A stretch of 64,000 nucleotides of DNA from Dyella terrae (GCF_022394535.1 NZ_CP089414.1:4898001-4962000); one strand, 5' to 3'; shown: positions 46,845-55,576, numbered from the stretch's first letter. A program made the numbers and translations. Notes: generated by a model from the sequence alone, not told the origin.

Positions 46845-47963
46845 TCAGCGGGGAACGCGATAGCCGCCGGGAACGCCGTGGGGGCTTAGCGTCAGCTGCC
46901 AGAGCTGGTCGCGTCGGCTGCGGAACACCGCAGCGGATACGGCGAGGTAGAAACGCCACATGCGGCGGAAGCGGTCGTCGTAATGCGCCGAAAGCTGCGT
47001 CCAAGCCGCGTCGAAATTGGCGCGCCATGCGGTGAGCGTCAGGTCGTAATCGGCGCCGAAGTTGTGCCAGTCCTCCACCACGAACAGGTTCTGCAGCGCC
47101 TCGGTGACCTGGCTGGCCGCTGGGATCATCGAGTTGGGGAAGATGTACTTCTCGATCCACGGATCGGGGCGGCCGGGTGTGCCGTTGCTGCCGATGCAGT
47201 GGAGTACCAACAGGCCATCGTCGCGCAGGCAGCGGCGCGCCACCTCGAAAAAGGAACGGTAGTTGAGCGCGCCCACGTGCTCGAACATGCCGATGGAGAA
47301 GACAGCGTCGAACGGTTCGTTGAGTTCGCGGTAGTCCTGCAGGCGAATCTCCACCGGCAGGTCGCCGCATAGCTCACGCGCATAGGCGGCCTGTTCCTGC
47401 GAGACGGTGATGCCTACGCCCTGCACGCCATAACGTTCCGCCGCAAATTTCAACGCCATGCCCCAGCCGCAACCGATGTCCAGCACGCGCTGTCCGGGCT
47501 GCAGGCGCAGCTTGCGGCAAATCAGGTCGAGCTTGGCTTCCTGGGCGTCGTCGAGGTTGTTTGCCTCTGCCCAGTAGCCGCAGGAATACATCAGCCATTT
47601 GCCCAGCATGGCCTCGAACAGGTCGTTACCCAGATCGTAATGCGCGCGACCGATCTCGAAAGCGTGATCTCCGCGCTGCATGTTGATGAAGCGCGCCTTC
47701 AGGTGCGCCAGCATCGTGTCGAGCGTCTTCAGCTCAGTGTCCAGTTGCGCACCGAGGATGCGCGTGAACATGCCCGGCAGATCCTCGCTGTCCCACCAAC
47801 CGTCCATGTAGCTTTCGCCCAGGCCGAGCGAGCCGTGCGCGAATACGCGCGCGTAGAGACGTTCGTCGTGCACGTGCATGTCGGTGGGGCGTGCCCCGTC
47901 GAGGCGAATGCCGGCATGTTGGAGCAGGCTGGCAGCCCGTGCCTTCAGTGAATCCTGGCTCAT
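46845..47963 (-). CDS. cfa: Cyclopropane-fatty-acyl-phospholipid synthase
   Basis: Adds a methylene bridge from S-adenosylmethionine to unsaturated acyl chains of phospholipids, mainly in stationary phase or under acid stress. The 372-residue product has HYDLGNDLFEAMLG (about 108-121), the active-site cysteine in YSCGYW, the SAM-binding VLDIGCGWGMALKFAAERYG block, and the conserved IGMFEHVG and EKYIFPNSMIP sequences. The N-terminal domain is complete. It lies 51 bases after the DUF190 gene on the same strand, so the fluoride-responsive transcript may reach it. Confidence 0.96.
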   Translation of the reverse strand: MSQDSLKARAASLLQHAGIRLDGARPTDMHVHDERLYARVFAHGSLGLGESYMDGWWDSEDLPGMFTRILGAQLDTELKTLDTMLAHLKARFINMQRGDHAFEIGRAHYDLGNDLFEAMLGKWLMYSCGYWAEANNLDDAQEAKLDLICRKLRLQPGQRVLDIGCGWGMALKFAAERYGVQGVGITVSQEQAAYARELCGDLPVEIRLQDYRELNEPFDAVFSIGMFEHVGALNYRSFFEVARRCLRDDGLLVLHCIGSNGTPGRPDPWIEKYIFPNSMIPAASQVTEALQNLFVVEDWHNFGADYDLTLTAWRANFDAAWTQLSAHYDDRFRRMWRFYLAVSAAVFRSRRDQLWQLTLSPHGVPGGYRVPR

Positions 47964-48014
47964 GCGTTCCTCGTTTGACGTGGTGACGATGCGAACAGGA
48001 GCGGCATGGCGGCT

Positions 48015-48359
48015 TCAGCTGGCGCCTGGTGCCTTGCTCAACAAGCCGAAGCTTGCGGAAGCGATTGCATACACCGCGTCGACACGGCTGTCGCGCACCG
48101 TTTGCAGCAACGCCTGGGCCTGCGCCTCGCTCAGCAGAAACTCCACTTTCACGGCCAGATCATCCGCGAGCTCAAAGAACTGTTCCTCGCGCAGCACGCC
48201 GTGCCGACCGAATCCACAGATGGCGCGGAACGCCGAGCCGCCGCCAATGCCCTGTTTGCGCGCGTGTTCAAGCAGCCACTCGTAAACCAGCTTGCCGTCG
48301 TGGCATGCCCGCGCATGGGTGTAGAAGCTGAGTAGTACGCCTTGGTGAAGGTTTTCCAT
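48015..48359 (-). CDS. DUF190-family PII-like protein paired with CrcB
   Basis: A 114-residue protein of the DUF190 family, which has a PII-like ferredoxin fold. Typical sequences are KLVYEWLLEHARKQGIGGGSAFRAICGFGRHG (about 23-54) and a beta-strand pair after it. DUF190 genes are commonly found beside crcB and are thought to be regulators or sensors of fluoride export, though the biochemical role is unproven. It lies nine bases after crcB in the same minus operon and is presumably under the same fluoride riboswitch. Confidence 0.9.
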   Translation of the reverse strand: MENLHQGVLLSFYTHARACHDGKLVYEWLLEHARKQGIGGGSAFRAICGFGRHGVLREEQFFELADDLAVKVEFLLSEAQAQALLQTVRDSRVDAVYAIASASFGLLSKAPGAS

Positions 48360-48368
48360 AAAGCACCT

Positions 48369-48752
48369 CTAGCGCAGCACGGTGCGGGTGAGGGCGATGC
48401 CGGAGATGGTCATCGCGATGGAGCCGACCAGATGGAGGGCCATGTGGCCGCCGAACCAAAGATACTGCTGACGTAGTAACAGCGTGGTTGATTCCGCCGA
48501 GAACGTGGAAAAGGTGGTGAGGCCGCCCAGAAAGCCCGTGGCGGCAAACAGTCGAAGCTCGGGCGGCAGGGATTGGAAGTGGTCAAATACACCCAGTACC
48601 ACGCCCATCAGCAGGCCGCCGACCAGGTTGGCGGCCAGGGTGCCCAGCGGCACGGTAGGAAAGATGGGGTTGAGCAGCACGCCGAGCATCCAGCGTAACC
48701 AGCACCCCAGTACGCCCCCCACGCCGACGGCGAGAAATCCGGTAAAGCCCAC
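48369..48752 (-). CDS. crcB: Fluoride ion exporter CrcB/Fluc
   Basis: A dual-topology fluoride channel that lowers toxic cytoplasmic fluoride. The 127-residue product has four membrane segments and the family sequences GGVLGCWLRWMLG, GTLAANLVGGLLMG (about 37-50) and GFLGGLTTFSTFSAE (about 73-87), which hold the pore Phe, Asn and Ser/Thr residues. The start is GTG 48752 with GAGGAGA about eight bases upstream. A fluoride riboswitch lies about 85 bases further upstream on the same strand, so expression should rise with fluoride. Confidence 0.95.
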   Translation of the reverse strand: MGFTGFLAVGVGGVLGCWLRWMLGVLLNPIFPTVPLGTLAANLVGGLLMGVVLGVFDHFQSLPPELRLFAATGFLGGLTTFSTFSAESTTLLLRQQYLWFGGHMALHLVGSIAMTISGIALTRTVLR

Positions 48753-48807
48753 GTTGTCGTCTCCTCACTGAAGAACTTCGCTGGAAGGACTTCCTGGAAA
48801 CAGGCAC

Positions 48808-48843
48808 ATGCCTGCGCCCCGGAAAGTCCGGCGGTGCAGGCAT
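48808..48843 (-). promoter_or_regulatory. Probable expression-platform hairpin of the fluoride riboswitch
   Basis: On minus, ATGCCTGC (48836-48843) can pair with GCAGGCAT (48808-48815), enclosing a small CCGGA-CTT-TCCGG hairpin. The first arm includes the bases used by the riboswitch pseudoknot, so this structure and the ligand-bound fold exclude each other. That is the expected design of an OFF-state structure. Confidence 0.6.
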
Positions 48844-48901
48844 CATCAACCCTAAGGGAAGGGTGGTTCGCCCCGGCTGGGGCCGGAGGCATGCCATCTC
48901 C
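48836..48901 (-). ncRNA. Fluoride riboswitch (crcB motif)
   Basis: Read on minus the sequence begins GGAGATGGCATGCCTCC (stem GGAG/CTCC), continues with a GGCCCC-GGGGC hairpin, then AACC, the hairpin ACCC/GGGT, and TGATGATGCCTGC. The bases GGCAT near the start pair with ATGCC at the end, the conserved pseudoknot of crcB-motif RNAs that enclose Mg-F. The gene below it is crcB, the exporter this riboswitch class controls. Confidence 0.92.
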
Positions 48902-48912
48902 GTGTGGCAATC

Positions 48913-48941
48913 ATCGTAGCGGATGATCCCTCGAACGTCAT
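48913..48941 (-). promoter_or_regulatory. Promoter for the riboswitch-crcB transcript
   Basis: On minus: -35 ATGACG (48936-48941), 17-base spacer, -10 TACGAT (48913-48918), each matching four of six consensus bases. Transcription would begin about five to seven bases before the riboswitch, where it is expected. Confidence 0.55.
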
Positions 48942-49001
48942 GGCTCGGGAGCAGGGACGCCACCGCTATACTCGGTGCTCCTCGCCCGCCGTGCCAAGCT
49001 C

Positions 49002-50270
49002 ATGACATCTTCCCCGCGCCCCGTCCGGCGCAGCCTGCCGTGGTTGCTGGCGGGCCTGTCGATGATCGGTCCGTTCTCGATCGACGCCGTGTTCCCGGCA
49101 TTCCCGCTGATCGGCGAGCGTTTCGGCGTGGACAGCTCCGGGCTGCAGCAACTGATCAGCGTGTACCTGATCACCTACGCCGTGATGAGCCTGTTCCATG
49201 GTGCCATCTCCGATGCGATTGGCCGCAAGCCGGTGATCGTGGCCGGCATGCTGGTCTATGCGCTGGCGTCCGCGGGCGCGGCGATGTCGACTTCCTACAG
49301 CATGCTGCTGACGTGTCGCTGCCTGCAGGGTGTCTGTGCCGGCGCCGGTCTGGTTGTTGGGCGCGCCATCGTGCGCGACAGCCTGGAAGGGGCGGCGGCG
49401 CAGCAGATGATGTCGCGCGTGATGATGATCTTCAGCGTCGCGCCGGTGATCGCCCCGATCGTCGGTGCACAGCTGCTCTTTCTCAATGGCTGGCACGGCA
49501 TCTTCTGGGTGCTGATGGGGTTCACCCTGATGATCGCGGTGGCCCTGGTGCTGTTCCTGGAAGAAACGCACCCGCCGGCGGCGCGCACACCGTTCAACGC
49601 AACCACTCTGGTCCGCGGCTACGTGAGCTTCGGCAAGGATCGCCCGTTCTGGCCGTTGCTGTTGTCGTGCACGGTGAACTTCGCAGGGCTGTTCCTGTAC
49701 ATCGCCTCCGCGCCGCACATCATTCGCGACCTCCTACATCTGTCCGCGCAGGGATTCCCGTGGCTGTTCCTGCCCACCGTGGCGGGCCTGATGATTGGCG
49801 CGTGGATGTCGGGACGCATGGCCAATCGCCGCAGCGTCAGGTACACGGTGAACCTGGGTTACGGCGCCATGTTGGCGGCGTGCGGGCTGCACGTACTGAT
49901 GGCGCTCATCACGTCCGAGCCGGTGTTGCCATGGTCCATGCTGCCGCTGGTGCTGCATGGCATCGGCGTGCAGCTGGCGTTCCCCACGCTCACCCTGTTG
50001 CTGCTCGACCGGTTTCCACAGCGCCGCGGCGGCGCGTCGTCGGTGCAGGCATTCTGCAGCCTGTTGCTGTGCGCGATCGTGGCCGGCGTGCTGTCGCCGC
50101 TATTGTCCGGACACATGGCCTATCTGGCGCTTGGCGCAAGCGTGCTGACGTTGGTCGGCTGGTTCGCGTGGCGCTGGTATCTGCGACTGGCTGAACGACC
50201 GCGCGTGCCGCATACCGCAGCGGCCGAGGTCGAGGTGGAATTGCAGACGGAAATTACCGAGCCGCGCTGA
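49002..50270 (+). CDS. Bcr/CflA-family multidrug MFS exporter
   Basis: A 422-residue transporter with 12 membrane segments. The family start DAVFPAFPLIGERFGVDSSGLQQLISVYL and the MFS loop motif DAIGRKPVIVAG (about 70-81) are clear; RAIVRDSLEGAAAQQMMSRVM fits the Bcr/CflA branch. These proteins export drugs such as bicyclomycin and chloramphenicol, or small metabolites. The ATG at 49002 begins the conserved part, nine codons into a longer frame. It is divergent to the riboswitch-crcB unit. A perfect 15-bp terminator follows. Confidence 0.93.
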   Translation: MTSSPRPVRRSLPWLLAGLSMIGPFSIDAVFPAFPLIGERFGVDSSGLQQLISVYLITYAVMSLFHGAISDAIGRKPVIVAGMLVYALASAGAAMSTSYSMLLTCRCLQGVCAGAGLVVGRAIVRDSLEGAAAQQMMSRVMMIFSVAPVIAPIVGAQLLFLNGWHGIFWVLMGFTLMIAVALVLFLEETHPPAARTPFNATTLVRGYVSFGKDRPFWPLLLSCTVNFAGLFLYIASAPHIIRDLLHLSAQGFPWLFLPTVAGLMIGAWMSGRMANRRSVRYTVNLGYGAMLAACGLHVLMALITSEPVLPWSMLPLVLHGIGVQLAFPTLTLLLLDRFPQRRGGASSVQAFCSLLLCAIVAGVLSPLLSGHMAYLALGASVLTLVGWFAWRWYLRLAERPRVPHTAAAEVEVELQTEITEPR

Positions 50271-50291
50271 CGTGTGGCGCTAGGCCCTGAG

Positions 50292-50330
50292 GCGATGCGC
50301 GGAGTCAGGCGACTCCGCGCATCGCTTAAT
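50292..50330. terminator. Bidirectional hairpin terminator
   Basis: gcgatgcgcggagtc (50292-50306) pairs exactly with gactccgcgcatcgc (50311-50325) around a 4-base loop, followed by ttaat on plus. It lies between the convergent stops of the Bcr-type exporter and the trypsin-like protease genes and probably ends both transcripts. Confidence 0.8.
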
Positions 50331-52354
50331 CAGTGCTCGTTGACCTGCAGCTTCTCCAGCAGCAGGTTGAGCTTGCCCTTCATGGCCTCTTCGGGGCGTG
50401 GTCCATCCACGCCGTAGAACGCCGTATAGAGCACTTCCGGCTTGATGTCGGCACTGGCTTGGGTGCCGCCCACGGCGCCGATGTAGGTCATGTCGTTCTC
50501 GCTGTACGGCACGCCATCGTCAGGGTGGCTGCGATTGACGATCTTGCCCCAGTGGTTGCGGAAGCTGTCGTCCAGATCGTCCGAGGGGGCGACGTGGCGG
50601 CCGACGGTCACGCGCTCGGCGTTCTCCACGTTGGATCTCACTTCGACCTTCGAGACGTCCCAGATCGTCTTGCCGCGGTCCTGGAAGTAGGACATGCCAA
50701 GCACGAGCTGGCTGTCCGCATCGATCTTCTGCAGTGATGGCGTATAGGCGAAACCGATGCGCTTGGACTGGTACTTGAAGTCGTCGCCGTAGTTGAAGCG
50801 AATGGCGATGTCCGACAGTACGCTGGGCAACAGGTCGGTGTTGGCCAGAAACTCTTTCCACTGCGCCAGCGTGCCGCTGTAGGACAGATAGACGAAGTTG
50901 GCGAGTTGCGTCAGGTCCGCCATGTCTTCGTGCTCGGTGCGGTTGTTGGTGATGCGGACCACGGCCGCATAACCGTCCGGCACCGGCAGCAGGAAAGCTA
51001 TCAGCAGGCCATTGTTGTACGCCATCGGCCATTCACGGATCTGCCAGCGACGCTGGTAGGCATCGGTGTAGTCGCGCTCCAGCGACGGCTTGCCGAGCGA
51101 GGTGATCTTCACTTGCTCTGCGCCCACGCGGCGCTGCAAGGGGGCGGCCTTCAGCGCCAGATCCATGAACAGCTTCGAGTCAGCGTAGAGCTGCTTGCTG
51201 GTGACATCGTCAGGCTTACGCAGGTGGAACATCATCTGTTGACCCACCACAGCCCGGCTCAGGTAGCCGTTGCGCGGCAGCACCGCCTTGCTTTCATTGG
51301 CTGTCGCAATCGTCCAGTCGCCGTTGCTGTTGCGGTGAAGCAGGGTGGGGAAGGCATTGAGATTGGAGTTGCTGTGCAGCAGGCGGCTCGATCCGGCGCC
51401 ATGGGGGAACAGAGTGGCGGCATTCTCGGTCAGCAGGTCGTGCAGCTTCTGGTCAACGTCGGCGTTGTGCAGCTTCTGGTAGGTGGCGCTGAAGTCTGCA
51501 AACGACTTGGGCAGCGGGAACTGCGCCTTGAACGCGCCGGTGTGCTTCTCCTCGATCACATCCAACTGATAGCTCTCGCGCGTGTCGATCTCGCCGAGAT
51601 TGGCTGGGGCCTTCAGTACCAGGTCGATAGGCAGCGCATAGTTGAGGTTCTCGTCGGGCGACTTCATCACCACTACGCCGACAACCTTGCCATCCTTGTC
51701 CAACAGGGGGCCGCCGCTATTGCCGGGCGAGGCCGCCGCGGAGAAACGCAGCCATTTCCAGCGACCATCCTGCTCTTCCGGCGTCTGCGAGGTGTAAAGG
51801 CCGTCGCGGATCACGATACCGGTGCCCAGCGCGTTGCCAACCGCGTAAACCACTTCGTTCATTTCGGGCTGGGTGTTTACCGCGAGCGGGGCGACCTTGG
51901 GTGGATCTTTCAGCGTGAACTCGACGAAATCCTCGTGCAGCGAGTAGCGCGTGATCTTGTCGATGGCGTAGACGTGGCCGCTGGCATCGCGCAGGGCCGG
52001 TTCGCCCATCAGGCTGTCGATGCCTATCGCGATGACGTGGCCGGCGGTGACGTAACGGTTCTCGCCAATGGCGAATGCGGTACCGACGGAGTAGTACTTG
52101 TCCGTGCGCTCCTGGTACGGCAACTGGTCGAGCGGCAGCGGCTTTTCGTAGGTAAGGGGGTCCTTACCGGGTTTGGGGATGACCACCTCGAAGGTCGCGG
52201 CCTGCACCTGCGGCAGCACGGCTGGGTCCATCGTTGCGGCATGCAGCGGCGACAGGGTCGCCAGTGCCAGTCCGGTCAGCCATCCAACACGTCGCCACGC
52301 GCGCTGGTGCTTCGAAGTAAGCGCTTGCCGAGCGTTGGTTGCCGGCTTATCCAT
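50330..52354 (-). CDS. Exported trypsin-like serine protease with large C-terminal region
   Basis: A 674-residue exported protein. After an N-terminal hydrophobic segment (about 23-40) comes a trypsin-fold protease domain with the triad H106 (VTAGHV), D142 (HEDFVEF) and S213 (SPGNSGGPLLD). The rest, about residues 250-674, matches no domain I can name and lacks PDZ signatures; it has mixed alpha/beta character with many charged residues. It resembles DegP-like proteases only in the catalytic part. The ATG at 52354 starts the signal region and has GAGG upstream. Likely acts in the periplasm or outside the cell. Confidence 0.85.
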   Translation of the reverse strand: MDKPATNARQALTSKHQRAWRRVGWLTGLALATLSPLHAATMDPAVLPQVQAATFEVVIPKPGKDPLTYEKPLPLDQLPYQERTDKYYSVGTAFAIGENRYVTAGHVIAIGIDSLMGEPALRDASGHVYAIDKITRYSLHEDFVEFTLKDPPKVAPLAVNTQPEMNEVVYAVGNALGTGIVIRDGLYTSQTPEEQDGRWKWLRFSAAASPGNSGGPLLDKDGKVVGVVVMKSPDENLNYALPIDLVLKAPANLGEIDTRESYQLDVIEEKHTGAFKAQFPLPKSFADFSATYQKLHNADVDQKLHDLLTENAATLFPHGAGSSRLLHSNSNLNAFPTLLHRNSNGDWTIATANESKAVLPRNGYLSRAVVGQQMMFHLRKPDDVTSKQLYADSKLFMDLALKAAPLQRRVGAEQVKITSLGKPSLERDYTDAYQRRWQIREWPMAYNNGLLIAFLLPVPDGYAAVVRITNNRTEHEDMADLTQLANFVYLSYSGTLAQWKEFLANTDLLPSVLSDIAIRFNYGDDFKYQSKRIGFAYTPSLQKIDADSQLVLGMSYFQDRGKTIWDVSKVEVRSNVENAERVTVGRHVAPSDDLDDSFRNHWGKIVNRSHPDDGVPYSENDMTYIGAVGGTQASADIKPEVLYTAFYGVDGPRPEEAMKGKLNLLLEKLQVNEH

Positions 52355-52554
52355 GTGCTGCCTCGTTGTGTTGTCGGCGCGCTGGGTGGCGCCATCCCCT
52401 GGGCATGAAAGCCCTGTCCCGCCCATGAGTTTATCCAACGGACCGGGCGTTGGAATGGTGTACGTCGCAAGTTGTGCCGATGACACGTCAGTAGCTTGAG
52501 TACCAGTACACCCGAACAGGTTTAAGCTGCGAGCCGCTTCCGTGGAGCCGTCCG

Positions 52555-53433
52555 ATGTCACGCCCGCCCGCTGCCAGTACCGTGCATCTGCCACAGGGAT
52601 CATGGGATTCCGTGCTGGACGCCCTGTGCGCGCTGTTTCCCCGAATCGAACGCGCCACCTGGGTGGATCGTTTCGCCCGTGGGCGCGTGCTCGACGAGGC
52701 AGGCCAGACGATGCGCGCCGACGTGCCCTACCGCGCGGGGCTATGCGTGCATTACTTCCGCGAGGTGCCGCAGGAGGCGCCGATCCCGTTCCACGAAACC
52801 TTGCTGCACGTCGATGCCCATCTGGTGGTGGTGGACAAGCCGCATTTTCTGCCGGTGACGCCGGCGGGTGGCTTTGTGGAAGAAACGGTGCTGGCGCGAC
52901 TGACCCGCACGCTGGGCAACACCGACCTCGTGCCGTTGCATCGCATCGACCGGCATACTGCAGGACTGGTGATGTTTTCGGCCAATCCGGCTAGCCGTGC
53001 CGCCTATCAGTCGTTGTTCCGCCATCGGCACATCGAGAAAGACTACGAAGCATGGGCATCGCCGCTGCCGGCGCTGTCCTTTCCGTTGGTGCGTCGTTCG
53101 CGCATCGAAGCGGGCGAGCCGTTCTTCCGCATGCACGAGGTGCCAGGCGAGCCCAATAGCGAAACGCGCGTCGCGGTGTCGGAGCGTCGCGGCGAGCACT
53201 GGCGTTACGCACTGCAACCAGTCACCGGGAAAAAGCATCAACTGCGGGTACATATGGCAGCGCTGGGCGCGCCGATTCTGCACGACCCGTTTTACCCGGA
53301 TCTGCCGGAACCCCAGCCGGACGATCACGCGCGCCCCCTGCAGTTGCTGGCCCGGCGGCTGTCCTTCCTCGATCCGCTCAGCGGCGCGCCAAGAGAATTC
53401 GTCAGCGAACTGGAGCTGCTGCCCATCGCATGA
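52555..53433 (+). CDS. RluA-family RNA pseudouridine synthase
   Basis: A 292-residue pseudouridine synthase of the RluA family, converting uridine to pseudouridine in rRNA or tRNA. The catalytic Asp is D132 in the motif LHRIDRHTAGLVMF; VVDKPHFLPVTP (about 92-103) and the later TGKKHQLRVHMAALGAPILHDPFYP are the other conserved blocks. An N-terminal region of about 75 residues could be S4-like but is degenerate. Which uridine is modified cannot be told from sequence. It heads a plus-strand group of RNA-modification genes with the broken rsmC and rsuA. Confidence 0.92.
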   Translation: MSRPPAASTVHLPQGSWDSVLDALCALFPRIERATWVDRFARGRVLDEAGQTMRADVPYRAGLCVHYFREVPQEAPIPFHETLLHVDAHLVVVDKPHFLPVTPAGGFVEETVLARLTRTLGNTDLVPLHRIDRHTAGLVMFSANPASRAAYQSLFRHRHIEKDYEAWASPLPALSFPLVRRSRIEAGEPFFRMHEVPGEPNSETRVAVSERRGEHWRYALQPVTGKKHQLRVHMAALGAPILHDPFYPDLPEPQPDDHARPLQLLARRLSFLDPLSGAPREFVSELELLPIA

Positions 53434-53499
53434 CCGCGCATGGGGCAGGGCGGTCGCGGTTGGTAACATAGGCGACCCAACCAAGGATCGACCTGCCCG

Positions 53500-54568
53500 A
53501 TGCCTGCTTTGTTTTCTCCTGCTGCCCACGACGTGGCGCTGGAGGCCCTCTTCGTGCCATTTGATACCGGCGAGTTGCTGCGCCCGGCCGACGGACGCGT
53601 GTTGTTTCTGCGCGCACGCGACGGTTTCCGGTTGCGTGAGATGGCGGGAAGGGGCTGGGTGTGCGAGCAGAGTTTCAAGCCATTCGCCGACGCTCTGGTG
53701 CGCAGCGGTCTGAATGTGTCGCCGCCGGGTAGCGAGGAATGCTTCCCGATGGTGTTGGTGCTGCCGCCGCGCCAGCGCGACGAAGCCCGCGCGCTGTTCG
53801 CGCAGGCCTTGCGCAGGGTATCGGCTGGGGGCGTGGTGCTCGCTGCCGTACCCAATGCCGAGGGCGCCAAATCCGCCGAGGGCGATCTCAGCGAGCCTGG
53901 CGGGGCCGCTGCAGCACTTGTCCAAGCACAAATGCCGTGTGTTCTGGACGCAACCTGTCGGCGCGCAGGTGGATGCCGGCTTGCGGGACGCCTGGGCGTT
54001 GCTCGATGCACCACGCCTCAACGATGCGGGCCACATCAGCCGTCCGGGTCTGTTCGCCTGGGATCGGGTCGACACTGCGTCGGCCTTGCTGGCGGCGCAA
54101 TTGCCCCGCGATCTCGCAGGCGACGTGGCTGACCTTGGCGCAGGTTATGGCTATCTGTCGACACAGGTGGTCACGCATTGCCCGGCCGTATCGTCCATCG
54201 ACCTTTATGAAGCCGAGGCGCGGGCGCTGGAGCCGGCCCGGCAGAATCTCGTGCGTGCGCAGGATGCCAGTGGCCGGGCCGTGGCGTTCTCGGTGCACTG
54301 GCACGACGTCACGCAGGGCCTGCCGCGCCGCTACGACGCCATTGTGAGCAATCCGCCTTTCCATCAGGGGCGTGCCGACCTTCCCGAGCTCGGTCGCGCT
54401 TTCATCGATACCGCCGCCAACGCCTTGTTGCCGCACGGCAGATTCTGGCTGGTGGCCAATCGCCATCTTCCCTATGAGGCCACGCTGGCCTCACGTTTCA
54501 ACGAGGTACGTACAGTGGTGACGCAGGACGGTTTCAAAGTAATCGAGGCTCGTGGAGTGCGCGTATGA
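53500..54568 (+). pseudogene. rsmC: 16S rRNA G1207 methyltransferase RsmC, broken by a single-base frameshift
   Basis: The first frame starts MPALFSPAAHDVALEAL at 53500 and reads through to EGDLSE; the matching C-terminal part continues one base later in another frame from LAGPLQHLSKHKCRVFWTQPVG. The join is at 53893-53898 (gagcct), where one extra C at about 53896 would explain the shift; removing it gives a protein of 355 residues, the family length. The C-terminal half has the SAM site VADLGAGYGYLS and the catalytic NPPF motif (VSNPPFHQG). Either a real mutation or a sequencing error. The stop overlaps rsuA by four bases. Confidence 0.88.
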
Positions 54569-55278
54569 AGCTGGTCAAGCTGATCGCCAACCTCGGCTAT
54601 GGCAGCCGGAAAGACGTTGCGCTGATGTTCCGCGAAGGACGCATCACCGATCCGGATGGCGAGGTGCTTTACGCCGACGATAAGGTGGCGCACGAGCACA
54701 TCCGCGTCGACGACGAACCGCTGGATCCGCCGACGGGCCTGATTCTGATGATGCACAAGCCGTTGGGCGCGACGTGCTCGCGCAAGGACATCGGGCGCGT
54801 CGTCTACGATCTGCTGCCGCCACGTTACCGCATGCGCGACCCCTCGCTTTCCACCGTGGGACGCCTCGATCGCGATACCTCGGGGGTGCTGCTCTTTACC
54901 GACGACGGCGCACTCTTGCACCGGATCATTTCGCCGAAGGCGCGCGTCGCCAAGGTGTACGAAGCCACGCTGGCAAGCGACCTACAGGGCGATGAAGGCA
55001 CACTCTTCGCGAGCGGCACGATGATGCTGGAGTCGGAGAAAGAGCCACTGGAACCTGCGGTGCTGCAGGTACTGGAGCCTCGTCGCGTACGCCTCACGCT
55101 CACGGAAGGGCGTTACCATCAGGTGCGTCGCATGTTCGCCGCCGTGGGCAATCACGTGGAAACGCTGACGCGTATATCCGTGGGTGCGCTGACGCTGGGT
55201 GATCTGCCGCCAGGCGAGTGGCGCGCCCTTGAAGAGCGGGATATCGCGCGCATCTTTGAACCACCGGCGGACGCTTGA
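54565..55278 (+). CDS. rsuA: 16S rRNA pseudouridine synthase RsuA
   Basis: Converts U516 of 16S rRNA to pseudouridine. The 237-residue product has an N-terminal S4-type RNA-binding domain (MKLVKLIANLGYGSRKDV, with the conserved basic residues) and the catalytic domain with D102 in GRLDRDTSGVLLF; MMHKPLGATCS and EGRYHQVRRMFAAVGNHV are the other family blocks. Its ATGA start lies in the end of rsmC, so both are coupled even though rsmC is frame-shifted here. RsuA and RluB/RluE/RluF are close; the length and S4 domain favour RsuA. Confidence 0.9.
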   Translation: MKLVKLIANLGYGSRKDVALMFREGRITDPDGEVLYADDKVAHEHIRVDDEPLDPPTGLILMMHKPLGATCSRKDIGRVVYDLLPPRYRMRDPSLSTVGRLDRDTSGVLLFTDDGALLHRIISPKARVAKVYEATLASDLQGDEGTLFASGTMMLESEKEPLEPAVLQVLEPRRVRLTLTEGRYHQVRRMFAAVGNHVETLTRISVGALTLGDLPPGEWRALEERDIARIFEPPADA

Positions 55279-55304
55279 TGCGCACGCGCGCGTCAGGCGT
55301 TCTT

Positions 55305-55505
55305 TCAGCCGAACGGATTCTGCCGGCGACGCGCGATTTCGTCCTCGCGTCGGGAATGTGCGCCAGGTTGCCAGGAAATCAGCTGAAAGCTGCCTTGCCC
55401 TTGGCGTTGGTTATTGCGGACGTCCTGGCTGTCCTTGAGGTTCAGCATCCCTGCCACCAGCTGCATTCCGCGCCCGAGGGCGGAACGTGCGAGAAGCATG
55501 TGCAT
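55305..55505 (-). CDS. Small hypothetical protein (66 aa) with own promoter
   Basis: I do not recognise a family. The 66-residue product begins MHMLLARSALGRGMQLVAGMLNL, an amphipathic or weakly hydrophobic N-terminal helix, followed by a polar basic tail rich in Arg, Gln and Asn ending QNPFG. It could associate with the membrane. GGGAG lies about eight bases before the ATG at 55505; a second Met follows two codons later. A well-formed promoter with a 12-bp palindrome next to its -35 box lies 45-80 bases upstream, which supports a real gene. Confidence 0.55.
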   Translation of the reverse strand: MHMLLARSALGRGMQLVAGMLNLKDSQDVRNNQRQGQGSFQLISWQPGAHSRREDEIARRRQNPFG

Positions 55506-55546
55506 GTTCAGACTCCCGGCCGCCCCTGTGCTGCCGTTTCGACCTC

Positions 55547-55575
55547 ATATAACCAGCTTCACGTGTGATACACAA
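55547..55575 (-). promoter_or_regulatory. Promoter of the 66-aa small gene
   Basis: On minus: -35 TTGTGT (55570-55575), exact 17-base spacer, -10 TTATAT (55547-55552). The region is A/T-rich compared with the genome. It points at the small gene starting at 55505. Confidence 0.65.
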
Positions 55576-55576
55576 A

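Noticed and set aside
50906..52408. 500-codon open frame on plus, antisense to the trypsin-like protease gene
   Set aside because: Composition is that of a reversed coding strand; the minus-strand protein has an intact catalytic triad and signal sequence.
52741..54075. 444-codon open frame on minus across the RluA-type gene and rsmC
   Set aside because: It crosses two plus-strand genes with recognised motifs and has no ribosome-binding site or domain.
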